In this document: piece after piece, positions 17,588-26,008 of the stretch
Layout: every line of letters begins with the position of its first letter
How positions within the stretch are numbered: the first letter of the stretch is position 1
Made by a program: the position numbers and the translations under genes
Notes under the pieces: generated by a model
Told to the model about the DNA's origin: nothing
The model's database searches: none
Seen by the model: only the letters and a program-made list of their open reading frames with translations
Source of the DNA: Opitutaceae bacterium
GTDB taxonomy: Bacteria; Verrucomicrobiota; Verrucomicrobiia; Opitutales; Opitutaceae
Direction of reading: 5' to 3'
DNA length: 59,689 nucleotides
Assembly: GCA_003151515.1 (NCBI GenBank)
Contig: PLXS01000011.1
Span: 1-59,689, forward strand

Positions 17588-18103
17588 ATGGGACGAGCGC
17601 TACGAATGGCCTTTGCGGGGCTTGTGTGCGTGGCCCTTGTCGGCTGCAGCGCCCGGGACCCACTTGGGGCCAGGATCACGGCGGAGACTCCCATCGGCCT
17701 GCAGATGTGGATGACCCGTGCGCCCAGCCGGCTGTCCCCTGAGCAGGTTGGCGACCTGAAGGAGGCGATGCAGGAGCTGCGCTTCAAGATCATGTCGGAG
17801 GGCAAGGTGAGCGGGTCGGAGCCCGTCGAAGTGGCTCTATGCGGCGAGATTGACGGCAGGACCGTGCGCGAGGTGATGGTCGAGGGATTTGGCCGGCAGG
17901 CGGATCGCCTTTCCTATGAGCGCAAAGCCCTCGCGGTTTCAGCGCGGGAAAACGCACGAATTGCGGTGCGGCCGGGGGACACGGCCTCGGCGGAGTACCT
18001 CGACCGGGTTCGGGGCGGGGTGTCCAAGAGGCTGCAGGACGCGATCGAGGCGGAGTCGCGCGCGAAGAGGATCCTGGCGGGGTACTCGCAGCAAAACGAC
18101 TAG
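17588..18103 (+). CDS. Hypothetical lipoprotein
   Basis: From ATG 17588 the product is 171 residues with a lipoprotein signal (MAFAGLVCVALVGC, lipobox LVGC). Residues about 45-90 contain EQVGDLKEAMQELRFKIMSE and later a helical Arg/Glu-rich region (RQADRLSYERKALAVSAREN). The C-terminal third is also helical. I do not recognise the family. It is transcribed divergently from the Thr-rich lipoprotein and precedes the toxin-antitoxin pair by 61 nt. Confidence 0.6.
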   Translation: MGRALRMAFAGLVCVALVGCSARDPLGARITAETPIGLQMWMTRAPSRLSPEQVGDLKEAMQELRFKIMSEGKVSGSEPVEVALCGEIDGRTVREVMVEGFGRQADRLSYERKALAVSARENARIAVRPGDTASAEYLDRVRGGVSKRLQDAIEAESRAKRILAGYSQQND

Positions 18104-18139
18104 GCTGGCGGCCTCGGAGCGCGCGGCCCCCTGGGCTTG

Positions 18140-18169
18140 TTGACAGGAATCCCAAAAGGGACTTATGTA
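18140..18169 (+). promoter_or_regulatory. Possible promoter of the RES-Xre toxin-antitoxin operon
   Basis: A perfect TTGACA at 18140-18145 is followed after 18 nt by TATGTA (18164-18169), only a fair -10. If used, transcription would begin near 18176, at or beside the ATG at 18177, making a leaderless message. The alternative ATG at 18165 would then lie inside the promoter but has a weak AGGGA ribosome binding site. Confidence 0.3.
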
Positions 18170-18623
18170 TTCCCATATGAAACATCCCCGGCCCAGCCCG
18201 GTGTCGGCCGCGCGTACGGCTGCAGTCGCGGCCCGCCCGCTTCATTTCGCCTCGTACCCGACCCACGATGAGATAGCGGCGGGCTACGGCGTGAGGCTTG
18301 TCCAGGAGGTCGCAGGGCGCCTTGGAATCCCGACGGCGGACCTGGCCACGCGGATCGGCGTGGCCCGGTCGACGTTCCACCGCAAGCTCAAGGGCAGGGC
18401 GCGTCTGACCGAGCACGAGTCGGACGCCCTTGCCAGGCATTCCTCGCTGCTGTCGCAGGCGCTTGCCGTGTTTGACGGCGACGAGACCGCGGCGCGCAAA
18501 TGGCTCGGGTCCGCGCAGATCGGCTTGGGCGACGCCGTGCCGCTGGACCTGGCCCAGACGACCTTCGGGTTCCGCGAGGTGGAGAAGCTGCTGACGCGCA
18601 TCGACCATGGCGTCTACGCCTGA
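18165..18623 (+). CDS. Xre/MbcA/ParS-type antitoxin (DUF2384)
   Basis: Antitoxin of a RES-Xre module: it neutralises the toxin and represses the operon. An Xre-like helix-turn-helix spans about residues 45-80 (VAGRLGIPTADLATRIGVAR, then STFHRKL). A C-terminal toxin-binding domain from about residue 98 (VFDGDETAARKWL, then TFGFREVEKLLTRIDHGV) is the DUF2384 signature. It overlaps the toxin gene by 17 nt. The start may be ATG 18165 or 18177 (MKHPRPSP). Confidence 0.9.
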   Translation: MYSHMKHPRPSPVSAARTAAVAARPLHFASYPTHDEIAAGYGVRLVQEVAGRLGIPTADLATRIGVARSTFHRKLKGRARLTEHESDALARHSSLLSQALAVFDGDETAARKWLGSAQIGLGDAVPLDLAQTTFGFREVEKLLTRIDHGVYA

Positions 18624-19107
18624 GCCGTCGGCGTGGCGGGTCGACAGTGCGAGGAGGGCGGCGCAGTCGTTCAGCGGGGCCGGGGCGTCGCTGGAGGGCG
18701 GCCGATGGAATTCCGCCGGCGTACCGGCCGTCTACGCGAGCGAGCACCTCGCGATGGCGGCCCAGGAGATATACGTCCACATGCCGAGGCCCCTGCCCAA
18801 GGGCTCGCGGTTTGTGAAGTTCCCCATCCGCTTCGGACGGGTTGCGGTCAGGAGGCTTAGGCCAAGGGACCTGCCGGCGGACTGGCGGGCGGAACCCGTC
18901 CCGGCGAGCACCCAGGCGGTCGGCGACGCGTGGATCGCCTCCGGGGAAACCGCGGTACTGGCGGTCCCGAGCGTGCTCATCCCGGAGGAGACGAACTTCG
19001 TCCTAAACCCGGCCCACCCCGATTTCCGGGGCTTGGTGATCGGCGCGCCGGAGCCGTTCACCTTCGATCCAAGGATGGCGCGCCTTGTGGAGCCCGGACC
19101 GCGGTAG
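18607..19107 (+). CDS. RES-domain toxin
   Basis: RES toxins degrade NAD+ and arrest growth when not bound by the Xre antitoxin. This 166-residue protein has the characteristic AWRVDSARRA start, then GGRWNSAGVPAVYASEH (the R/GGRWN/YAS core), a central PRDLP strand region and near the end TNFVLNPAHPDF. The name RES refers to conserved Arg, Glu and Ser; the Arg in WRV, Tyr in VYAS, and Asn/Ser around the C-terminal NFVLNP site are in place. It overlaps the antitoxin gene by 17 nt and converges with the DUF4838 gene, 22 nt away. Confidence 0.9.
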   Translation: MASTPEPSAWRVDSARRAAQSFSGAGASLEGGRWNSAGVPAVYASEHLAMAAQEIYVHMPRPLPKGSRFVKFPIRFGRVAVRRLRPRDLPADWRAEPVPASTQAVGDAWIASGETAVLAVPSVLIPEETNFVLNPAHPDFRGLVIGAPEPFTFDPRMARLVEPGPR

Positions 19108-19129
19108 GCCGGTCCGTGGCGCGGCGCCG

Positions 19130-22100
19130 CTAGCCCTGGGCCCCGAGGATCACGGTCTGGTCAAGGCCCCTGTCGGAGGCTGGCCAGCGCACCGAGTCGT
19201 CCCCCGCCGTGGCCTCGATGTGGTACTCGATTGAAGGACTGGTCGGGCCCAGCGCTGGAAGGGTTGCCTGGTACACGTGGCGGCCCAGGCGGCCCAGCTC
19301 CTCGCGCCGGTACTGCGAGCCGCCAATCGGCCGCCAGCATAGAGTGACCGAGGCCGGGTCCCGGGCCGCGGCGACGAGGACGCGGACCGTCAGGGCCTCC
19401 CCAGCCCCCGCGCAGGTGCGCACGGTGGGGACGATGATCCTTGTCGGCCCCTCGTAGGTCCTAGACGGGTATGCCTCCATGGGAAGGTCGAATCCGAGAA
19501 GCGCGGCGAGCTGCGCGTCGTGCCGGCTCAGGATCCTCTGGTGAACGCGGCTTCGCTGCTCGAGGTTCGCTATCGTCCCGAGCTCACCGCTGGTCGACGC
19601 TCCGGCAACCTCCGTGCGCAGCAGCTCGGTCCAGAGGTCCGCGAGCCGCAGCCGAAGCGCGAGCGCGACGGCCCCGGCCCGGCGGGAGGCCTCCCTCGGA
19701 TCGGCAATGCGCGCGATTGCCGCCATCTCGCGGTCGAGGGCCCCCGAGGCGCAGCCGATCTCGGCGATCAGGCGCATCGAGCGGAATTGGCTAAGCCAGT
19801 AGTCGTACCTGTCCAGGTTGGCGGCGCCCCTGACGCGGGCCCGCAGGGCCTCGAGCTGCCCTACAAAAAGGTAGTCCGCCGCGACGCTTTCCCAAGGCTG
19901 CTCGTTCGGCCGGATGTCCCCCGGCCCGTCGAACCAGTACGACGGGACCGGCAGCCTGGTTCCGTCGATCGCGGTGAAAACACGGGCGATGGCTTCGGCC
20001 GCCTCGGGCCCGAAGTTCGCGCGGCAGAAGTCGCGGTAGAGGTCCCCGACAGGCATCGCCCTGTCCTCGGGGGGCCGGGGCTGCCCGGGTAGCTGGTCGG
20101 CCTCGAAGTCGCCCCACGCCGGGCCGCCGCAGCTGATGCGCCTCGCGTACCTCGCGCCCCCGACGACCGTCGCGCCCTCGACCTCGATGGCGGCTATCGC
20201 CGGCTGGCCGGCGTGCGCCTCGAACTCCACCAAGAGGTGGCCGTTCGTGACCCTCACGTTCGCGAACTCGAGGCTCACCGGCCGCCTCGGGCCGTACTTG
20301 ACGGCAAGGTCCATCCGGTTGATGACGCGCGTCCCCTGCAGCTTCACGCTGAACACCCTTCGCCCGTGCCTCGTCTCCTCGAGCTCGCTGAAGCCGAGCC
20401 TCACGTGGTACGTGCCGTTCGGGACGAGAATGTCGTAGAGCCCCATCCCGACGCGGTTCGTGCTGAAGGGCGGCGCGAGGCCGGAGTCCGCCGCGGCCGC
20501 GACCGGGTGGCCGCCGTCGGCGCCGGACGCCGTCTGGGGCGGGATGCGCGACGTGTCGAAGTCCGCCGGCACCCACGACTGCTCCCACCCGGCGTCCGCG
20601 AGCGCCGAGATGGCCGGGGCGAGGATCCGCGTCCTCCAGTGGATGCCAATCAGGCCCGTGCACCCGAGGCGCAGGGCGTCCGCGGCGTCGTAGCGCATCC
20701 GCCCCGCCCAGAGCTCGGGGCTCGTCAGGTCGCCGTCGTTCTCGAGCCAAGGAATCGCCCAGCGCGGCCGCTCGCTCAGGTTCGCGAACTGGCGCTCGAT
20801 CGCCGCGTAGCCCACGGCGGCGTTGATGGCGCTCATGGGCGAGGAGGGCGGCAGGAGCCGGTCCATCGCGGCGCGGTCCTGCTGCGGCCCCAGCACCCAG
20901 CCGCACGTGGCGAGCCTCATCGGGCTGTGCAGCTCATCCAGGGCGCCCAGCGCCGCCAGGGCGTCGTCTGAGGTGGCCTTGAAGCTCGCCTGCGCGTTTC
21001 CCTCCCAAGTCCAGTCCTCGGGCGTCCACAGCCAGTAGTAGTCCGCGGGGTATGCGAGGCCGATGCGCGCGAACATCGCCCGGTAGATCTCCCGCGCCAC
21101 GGCGGGGTCCGCCGGTTCGCGACCGCGCCGGCGAAGCTCGTCGATCACCGGCCCCGGGAGCGTGAGGGGCGTCTCGGTCCCCACGCAGGTGAGGATCCCC
21201 AGGCGGCGCGCCTCGGCGAACGCCTTCCCGAGCATGGTCGCCGTGCGGTTGAAGACCGCGGCCGAGCCCGCGGGGGTCTGGCTCGCGAAGGCCTGGTCGC
21301 GCATCACCTCCGAGCCGAAGTCGTCGCGCTCGTAGAGGTCCGCCGCGCCCGCGGCAAAGTCCGCCGTCCGCAGCGGCGCGTACGTCCACCACGTGCGCCC
21401 GCCGCGGCCGGTCGTATGGTACGACGCCGGGTAGGCCGCGCTCACCCGCCCCTGGCTGTCGTATTCGCCGTCCAGGCCGATCCACACGGTCGGCTCGGGC
21501 CCGACGGGACCCTCCGGGTACGTGTGCAGGCCGATGAAGTTCATGCGAAGCTTCGCAAGCTGGCCCATGACGGCCAGGTAGTCGTCCGTGCCCCACCAGT
21601 CGGGGCCCTCGGCGAAGTCATGGAACGGCTGCAGGCCCCGGACGCTGAAGAGCGGGCGCCCCTCTTCGGCGAATGGCTCGAACGCCAGGGGGACCCGCGC
21701 GTCGGGGATCACGTCGCCGTGCAGGTAGAAGCGCACGCCCATTCGCTCGACGAACCGGTAGACGCCGTAAAGGGCGCCGACGGCCCCTCCGCCGGTGATC
21801 GTCACGAGCCGGCGTTCGCCGGCCGTGGTGCCCTGCAGGCGGTAGCCCTGCTCGGTGAGGGGCCCGTCGGCAGACACGGTGCCCGGCGCCGTGACAACGA
21901 AGCCGGAGCCCGCCGGGCCCCCGGGCCGCTCCCCCAAAGGGAGGAGCTCGCCGGTGCAGACGTACACGTAGCGCTGCAATTCGCGGGCCGCAAACCGCAC
22001 AAGCGCGCCCGAGGATGGGTCAACCTCGATGCTCCACTGCAGGGGGGCCGCCTGCCCTGCGGGCTCGGCCTCCGCAGCCGCGGACAGGCCGAGCGCCAGC

Positions 22101-22168
22101 GCGCACAGGAGCCCCCGCGGGCTGCGGGGGGGGAGGGCGCATCCGAAACAGAGATACCTTGTTCTCAA
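19130..22168 (-). CDS. Large secreted DUF4838 / alpha-glucuronidase-like protein with malectin-like domain
   Basis: About 1012 residues if translation starts at TTG 22168, which opens a signal-like stretch (RGLLCALALGLSAAAEA). Codons further upstream to 22459 overlap the previous gene. Residues about 35-160 resemble the N-terminal domain of GH67-like enzymes (FAARELQRYVY, VTITGGGAVGALYGVYRFVE). The central DUF4838 region contains YYWLWTPEDWTWEG and GLIGIHWRTR. A malectin/carbohydrate-binding-like insert lies at about 565-670 (VGMGLYDILVPNGTYHVRLG). The ending is Arg/Ala-rich helices plus a beta domain. Putative catalytic acids (EDW, END) cannot be assigned. It is probably a glycosidase for plant or algal polysaccharide and is last in an operon with a two-component system. 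Confidence 0.78.
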   Translation of the reverse strand: MRTRYLCFGCALPPRSPRGLLCALALGLSAAAEAEPAGQAAPLQWSIEVDPSSGALVRFAARELQRYVYVCTGELLPLGERPGGPAGSGFVVTAPGTVSADGPLTEQGYRLQGTTAGERRLVTITGGGAVGALYGVYRFVERMGVRFYLHGDVIPDARVPLAFEPFAEEGRPLFSVRGLQPFHDFAEGPDWWGTDDYLAVMGQLAKLRMNFIGLHTYPEGPVGPEPTVWIGLDGEYDSQGRVSAAYPASYHTTGRGGRTWWTYAPLRTADFAAGAADLYERDDFGSEVMRDQAFASQTPAGSAAVFNRTATMLGKAFAEARRLGILTCVGTETPLTLPGPVIDELRRRGREPADPAVAREIYRAMFARIGLAYPADYYWLWTPEDWTWEGNAQASFKATSDDALAALGALDELHSPMRLATCGWVLGPQQDRAAMDRLLPPSSPMSAINAAVGYAAIERQFANLSERPRWAIPWLENDGDLTSPELWAGRMRYDAADALRLGCTGLIGIHWRTRILAPAISALADAGWEQSWVPADFDTSRIPPQTASGADGGHPVAAAADSGLAPPFSTNRVGMGLYDILVPNGTYHVRLGFSELEETRHGRRVFSVKLQGTRVINRMDLAVKYGPRRPVSLEFANVRVTNGHLLVEFEAHAGQPAIAAIEVEGATVVGGARYARRISCGGPAWGDFEADQLPGQPRPPEDRAMPVGDLYRDFCRANFGPEAAEAIARVFTAIDGTRLPVPSYWFDGPGDIRPNEQPWESVAADYLFVGQLEALRARVRGAANLDRYDYWLSQFRSMRLIAEIGCASGALDREMAAIARIADPREASRRAGAVALALRLRLADLWTELLRTEVAGASTSGELGTIANLEQRSRVHQRILSRHDAQLAALLGFDLPMEAYPSRTYEGPTRIIVPTVRTCAGAGEALTVRVLVAAARDPASVTLCWRPIGGSQYRREELGRLGRHVYQATLPALGPTSPSIEYHIEATAGDDSVRWPASDRGLDQTVILGAQG

Positions 22169-22227
22169 CGGGGGCCTCAGGGATATTGCGCAGGCTAGGC
22201 TCCCGCCCGCGCGGCCGCAAGGCGCGG

Positions 22228-24048
22228 CTACTGCGCGGGCAGCCTGCCGAGGGCGGCTTCGAGGGTGCCCGCGTCCAGGTGGTAGACAAAATACTCGGGG
22301 CCAATCCTTTGCGTTGGCTGGAGCGGCCGGCAGCTTGCCGCGAGCCGAGCGACGGCGAGCTGCGCTAGGCGCCGGGGCAGGGGCCGGTGCCAGGCGCCCG
22401 CGCCGTAGATGTTCCAAGCATGCGCAAGGACGTCGTTCCATGCGCCGTAGAACTCCCACGGGCCGCCCACGAGGCGCGTGGCGCTGAAGACAAAGTATCC
22501 CGGGCGCACGAGTCCGCCCTCAAACGCGCTGCCCAAGTCGGCGGCCGGCAGTCCGAAGTGCTCGTAGCCCGGCGGGCCCAGCAGGCTCACATAGACGGGC
22601 GACGCCTGGTCGCGCGCCCGCAGGCCCTTCTCCCAGTCACCGAGCTGGGGCAGGTCGCCGCCCCACTCAAGCGACGACTCGACCATCACCCGGTAGCCAT
22701 TCATCGGTCCGCCCCAGAGCGCGTTGAACCAGGCGATGGGCTGGCGCCGCGCGGAATACCCCTCGGCGGCGGCGAGGACGGCGACCGCGGCGGTAAGCGT
22801 CCGCCATAGCGGGCCCCTCCGGCCGATCCTGCAAAGGGCCACTCCGCCGGCTATCGCCGCAAAGAGGTACAGCGGCAGGATGTGTCGCACGCCGATGTTA
22901 AGCGGCGACAGGAGGGCGGCCACGGCGTACCCGAGTGTCCCTGCGACCACGGCCGGCATGCCGGGCCGCACATCCGCCCCCTCGCGGCCCCTCCTCAGGG
23001 CGAGCCATGCTGCGAGTGCAAGCAGCATCCCAAGCGTGCTCTTTGCCAGGAAGGCGACGGGGAAGTAGTACCAGAACCCGCCCATCCGGAATTCCCCGAG
23101 GAGGTAGCCCGGGCGGGGCTTTAGCAAGCCCCTGAGGGAGAGGAGCTCCCTTAGCACTGGTTCCGGAAGCAGGCGCAGCCGGTCCATCACGGCCACGGCG
23201 TGCTCCGTTTTCGTCACCGGTTCAAGCGAGAGGTAGGTGTGGCCCCCCGGCCGGAACTCCCAGCCGAAGAAGGCCCAGATGCAGGCCCAGGCGACGAGGA
23301 GCGCCGCCGCGTGCCACGCCGCGAGGCGCAGGGGCGCCAGGGGCGCGGGCGCGGCCCGCAGGCGCCACGCGAGGAGAAGCGCCGCTCCCAGCACCCAGGC
23401 GAAGACGGAGAACTTTGAGAGCCCCAGCATCGCCGCGCAGGCGCCCGTGAGAGCCGCCGATACGGCCGAGGGCCGCCGCAGCATCCAGCCGTAGCAAGCC
23501 GTGGCGCCGACATACCCGAGCGCCGCCCCCGTGTCGGTCGTCACAAGAGTGCCATTCGCGAGGACCACCGGGCAAGCGGCGTAGAGCAGGGCCGCCAGGG
23601 CGCCGGCCCACGGTCCGCCTAGGCGCGAGGCCCATGCCCAGACGAGCACGCCGCCGAGCAGGCAGAGGACAAGCGTCATCGTCCTGGCCGGTGCCAGCAT
23701 CGTCCTCGGATCCGAGGCGCCGGAGAAAAGGAGGGACTCGCCGATCCACGTCGGGTTCCATTCGAGTTCGCGCTGGAGGGATTCGGCGGGCGGCCGCTGG
23801 CCCGCGCGGCTGAGCGGCCAGGCCGCCCATCGCTGGGTGAAGAAGAGGTTGGCCGTCGACTGTCGGTAATCGCCCTGCGCATAGGCCAGGCCCGCGCTCA
23901 GGTGGCCCGGCTCGTCCGCCGTGCAAGAGAGTTCGTGGGCGAGGCGGACTCCCGACACGGCTAGCGCACCCAGGCAGGTGAGCCCCAGCGCCGCCCCAAG
24001 GAGCCACGCCATGGCGGCGGGGTTGCGGGGTGGGGGCGGCTCGCTCAC
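22228..24048 (-). CDS. ArnT/PMT-like (GT39/GT-C) membrane protein
   Basis: A 606-residue polytopic protein with an acidic pair in the first periplasmic loop (SCTADEPGHLSAGLAYAQG, Asp45-Glu46), as in GT-C transferases that use lipid-linked sugars. About ten to twelve helices follow (for example AALLVAWACIWAFFGWEF, STLGMLLALAAWLAL). The C-terminal soluble part contains MVESSLEWGGDLPQLGDW and GPPGYEHFG, a signature I associate with a large Verrucomicrobia/Planctomycetes subgroup. It sits between the response regulator (15 nt gap) and the DUF4838 gene (60 nt gap), so all four genes probably form one transcript. Confidence 0.8.
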   Translation of the reverse strand: MSEPPPPRNPAAMAWLLGAALGLTCLGALAVSGVRLAHELSCTADEPGHLSAGLAYAQGDYRQSTANLFFTQRWAAWPLSRAGQRPPAESLQRELEWNPTWIGESLLFSGASDPRTMLAPARTMTLVLCLLGGVLVWAWASRLGGPWAGALAALLYAACPVVLANGTLVTTDTGAALGYVGATACYGWMLRRPSAVSAALTGACAAMLGLSKFSVFAWVLGAALLLAWRLRAAPAPLAPLRLAAWHAAALLVAWACIWAFFGWEFRPGGHTYLSLEPVTKTEHAVAVMDRLRLLPEPVLRELLSLRGLLKPRPGYLLGEFRMGGFWYYFPVAFLAKSTLGMLLALAAWLALRRGREGADVRPGMPAVVAGTLGYAVAALLSPLNIGVRHILPLYLFAAIAGGVALCRIGRRGPLWRTLTAAVAVLAAAEGYSARRQPIAWFNALWGGPMNGYRVMVESSLEWGGDLPQLGDWEKGLRARDQASPVYVSLLGPPGYEHFGLPAADLGSAFEGGLVRPGYFVFSATRLVGGPWEFYGAWNDVLAHAWNIYGAGAWHRPLPRRLAQLAVARLAASCRPLQPTQRIGPEYFVYHLDAGTLEAALGRLPAQ

Positions 24049-24063
24049 CGGTCGCTACGGCCC

Positions 24064-24837
24064 TCAGCCGTCCATCAGGAACTTCTCGAACTGCCCTCGC
24101 AGGCTCCTGCTCAGCGGCAGCCGCATGCCCTGGCGAAGCAGGACCGTGTAGTCGCCCTGGGCGTTGGGCTGCAGCTCCTTCACCTGGTCGAGGCGCACGA
24201 GCGCCGAGCGGTTGACGCGCGTGAACTGCTGGGAGCCAAGCCGCGCCTCGATCGACGAGAGGGTCTCGCGCACCATGAGGCGCTCGCCGGGCTGCGTGTG
24301 GATGACCACGTAGTTGTCCGCCGCCTCGACCCAGACGATCTCGTCGTACTTGAGGAAGACGAACCGCCCGTCGGACTTGACGGCGAGGCGCTCGGGCCTG
24401 CGGGGGGCGGCGCTTCCGGCGCCGGCGAGCAGGTCCTCGATGCGGGCCCCGATCGAGCCGGCGCGCCTCGCGCTCACGTATTCCGCGGCGCGCTCAAGCG
24501 CGGTCTCGAGCCTCTTCCTGTCGAACGGCTTGAGCACGTAGTCGACCGCCCGGACGCCGAAGGCGTCGACGGCGAACTTGTCGTGCGCCGTGACGAAGAC
24601 GACGGCCGGCCGCTCACCCGGGTCGAGCCCCGAGACGACCGCCAGGCCGTCGCATCCGGGCATCTGCATGTCGAGGAACACGATGTCGGGCTTGTCGCGC
24701 CGGATCGCCTCGATCGCCTCGGTCCCCGTGGCGCACTCGGCGACCACCTCGACCGCGACATCCTGCGGCAGGAGCGCGCGCAGGCGCGCCCGCGCGAGCG
24801 GCTCGTCGTCGGCGATCAGGAGGCGCAGGGTGCTCAC
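24064..24837 (-). CDS. LytTR-family response regulator
   Basis: A receiver domain (residues 1-120: LLIADDEP with Asp10/Asp11, phospho-acceptor Asp56 in DIVFLDMQMP, Lys103 in YVLKPF) is joined to a LytTR DNA-binding domain (about 150-257, with VEAADNYVVIHT, FTRVNRSALVRLDQVKEL and PLSRS). This is the AgrA/LytR pattern, binding short direct repeats upstream of target operons. The GTG start overlaps the kinase TGA (GTGA), so the pair is translationally coupled. The same frame is open to 26253, but that region is antisense to other genes and non-homologous. Confidence 0.95.
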   Translation of the reverse strand: MSTLRLLIADDEPLARARLRALLPQDVAVEVVAECATGTEAIEAIRRDKPDIVFLDMQMPGCDGLAVVSGLDPGERPAVVFVTAHDKFAVDAFGVRAVDYVLKPFDRKRLETALERAAEYVSARRAGSIGARIEDLLAGAGSAAPRRPERLAVKSDGRFVFLKYDEIVWVEAADNYVVIHTQPGERLMVRETLSSIEARLGSQQFTRVNRSALVRLDQVKELQPNAQGDYTVLLRQGMRLPLSRSLRGQFEKFLMDG

Positions 24838-25928
24838 GGCGCCGAGGTGCTGAACGGGATCTCCATGCTGACACAGAGCCCGCCTTCGGGCCCGTTGACC
24901 AGTTCGAACTTCTGACCGGCGCCGTAGAGCGCCGCGAGCCGGGCGCGAGTGTTGGTAAGGCCAATGCCCTCCCTCTTCGGGCCATCGGCAGGCAGGCCCT
25001 TGCCGTTGTCCGCGACCGTGACGACGAGCCGGCCGGCGTCGATGCGGGAGCGCAGCTCGATCCTGCCGAAGCGCGCGTGCGGCTCGATCCCGTGGCGCAC
25101 GGCGTTCTCGACGATGGGCTGCAGGATGAGGCTGGGCACCAGGGCGTCGAGCGTGTCCTCGCCGATCTCGACCACGACCTCGAGCCTGTTGCGGAAGCGG
25201 ATCTTCTCGATGTCGAGGTAGCGCTCGAGGAAGGCGACCTCCTCGCGCAGCGTGGTGCGCGGCGAGCCCGTGTGGGACATGGTGATGCGCAGCAGCTCGC
25301 TCAGGCGCACGAGCATCGTGTCCGCCGCCTCGACGTCCGTGTGCATGAGGGAGGCGATCCCGTTCAAGGTGTTGAAGAGGAAGTGGGGCTCCAACTGGTG
25401 CAGCAGCGCCTGCAGCCGCGCCTCGGTCAGGTGCTTCTCGAGCTCGAGCGTCTGCACGGTGCGCTCGTGGTACTTGCGGTAGTAGTCGAGGGCGTGGCTC
25501 ACCGCGACGATGACCCCGTAAATGAGCAGGTTGTAGGGGAAGGTCCTTACCAGCAGGGGGTGGAAGATCTCGCCGTACGTTGCGGATTCGCCGGCGAAGC
25601 GGCTGTCGACCACGCCTACCAGCGCGCCAAGGAGAACGTATGCGAGGGAGAACACGAGCGAGGCGCCGAGGTGGATCGCGGCCGTGCGCCAGCGCGAGGC
25701 GCCCTCCAGGGGCAGGCGTCGGGCGAGGGCCATGACCGGGATCGAGAGCGCCCCGTAGACGTACCACTCCTCCAGAGAGTCCCGGATCGCCTCGCCCCAG
25801 GTGATCGAATGCCCGAGGAGGCTGCTCTGCAGGTAGACCTGGCTCGCGAAGGCCAGGCCCACGAGCGTCCACAGGGAGAGCAGGCCGAGCGCTCGGATCA
25901 GGTGGGGAGCCATTGCGCGGGCGCTCAT
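24834..25928 (-). CDS. LytS/YehU-type sensor histidine kinase
   Basis: About 364 residues from ATG 25928 (or 349 from ATG 25913). Four hydrophobic segments lie in the first 145 residues. A linker coiled coil follows (RTVQTLELEKHLTEARLQAL), then the His-kinase motif HQLEPHFLFNTLNGIASL with phosphorylated His182. The ATPase domain has PIVENAVRHGIEP and the G-box DNGKGLP...GIGLTNTRARL. No separate sensory domain is seen; the membrane region probably senses. It is paired with the LytTR regulator and divergent from an ASPIC-protein gene. Confidence 0.93.
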   Translation of the reverse strand: MSARAMAPHLIRALGLLSLWTLVGLAFASQVYLQSSLLGHSITWGEAIRDSLEEWYVYGALSIPVMALARRLPLEGASRWRTAAIHLGASLVFSLAYVLLGALVGVVDSRFAGESATYGEIFHPLLVRTFPYNLLIYGVIVAVSHALDYYRKYHERTVQTLELEKHLTEARLQALLHQLEPHFLFNTLNGIASLMHTDVEAADTMLVRLSELLRITMSHTGSPRTTLREEVAFLERYLDIEKIRFRNRLEVVVEIGEDTLDALVPSLILQPIVENAVRHGIEPHARFGRIELRSRIDAGRLVVTVADNGKGLPADGPKREGIGLTNTRARLAALYGAGQKFELVNGPEGGLCVSMEIPFSTSAP

Positions 25929-26008
25929 TTGCGGAAAGGTTTTTACTTCGAAGGGCGAGAAGTTCAATAGCAGTCCGTCCCCGCCGAGCCACCGCCGGGC
26001 GGGCCCGC
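25929..26008. promoter_or_regulatory. 80-bp divergent promoter region
   Basis: This short spacer separates the leftward kinase operon from the rightward ASPIC-haloperoxidase-porin operon, so both promoters and any LytTR binding site must overlap within it or extend into the coding ends. On the minus strand a weak TTGAAC-N16-TAAAAA pair is visible. There is also a TTCGAA palindrome near 25948. No definite LytTR direct repeat was found. Confidence 0.4.

Noticed and set aside
22169..22459. N-terminal extension of the DUF4838 gene
   Set aside because: It overlaps the GT-C gene, is Arg/Ala/Pro-rich and would place the signal-like segment internally.
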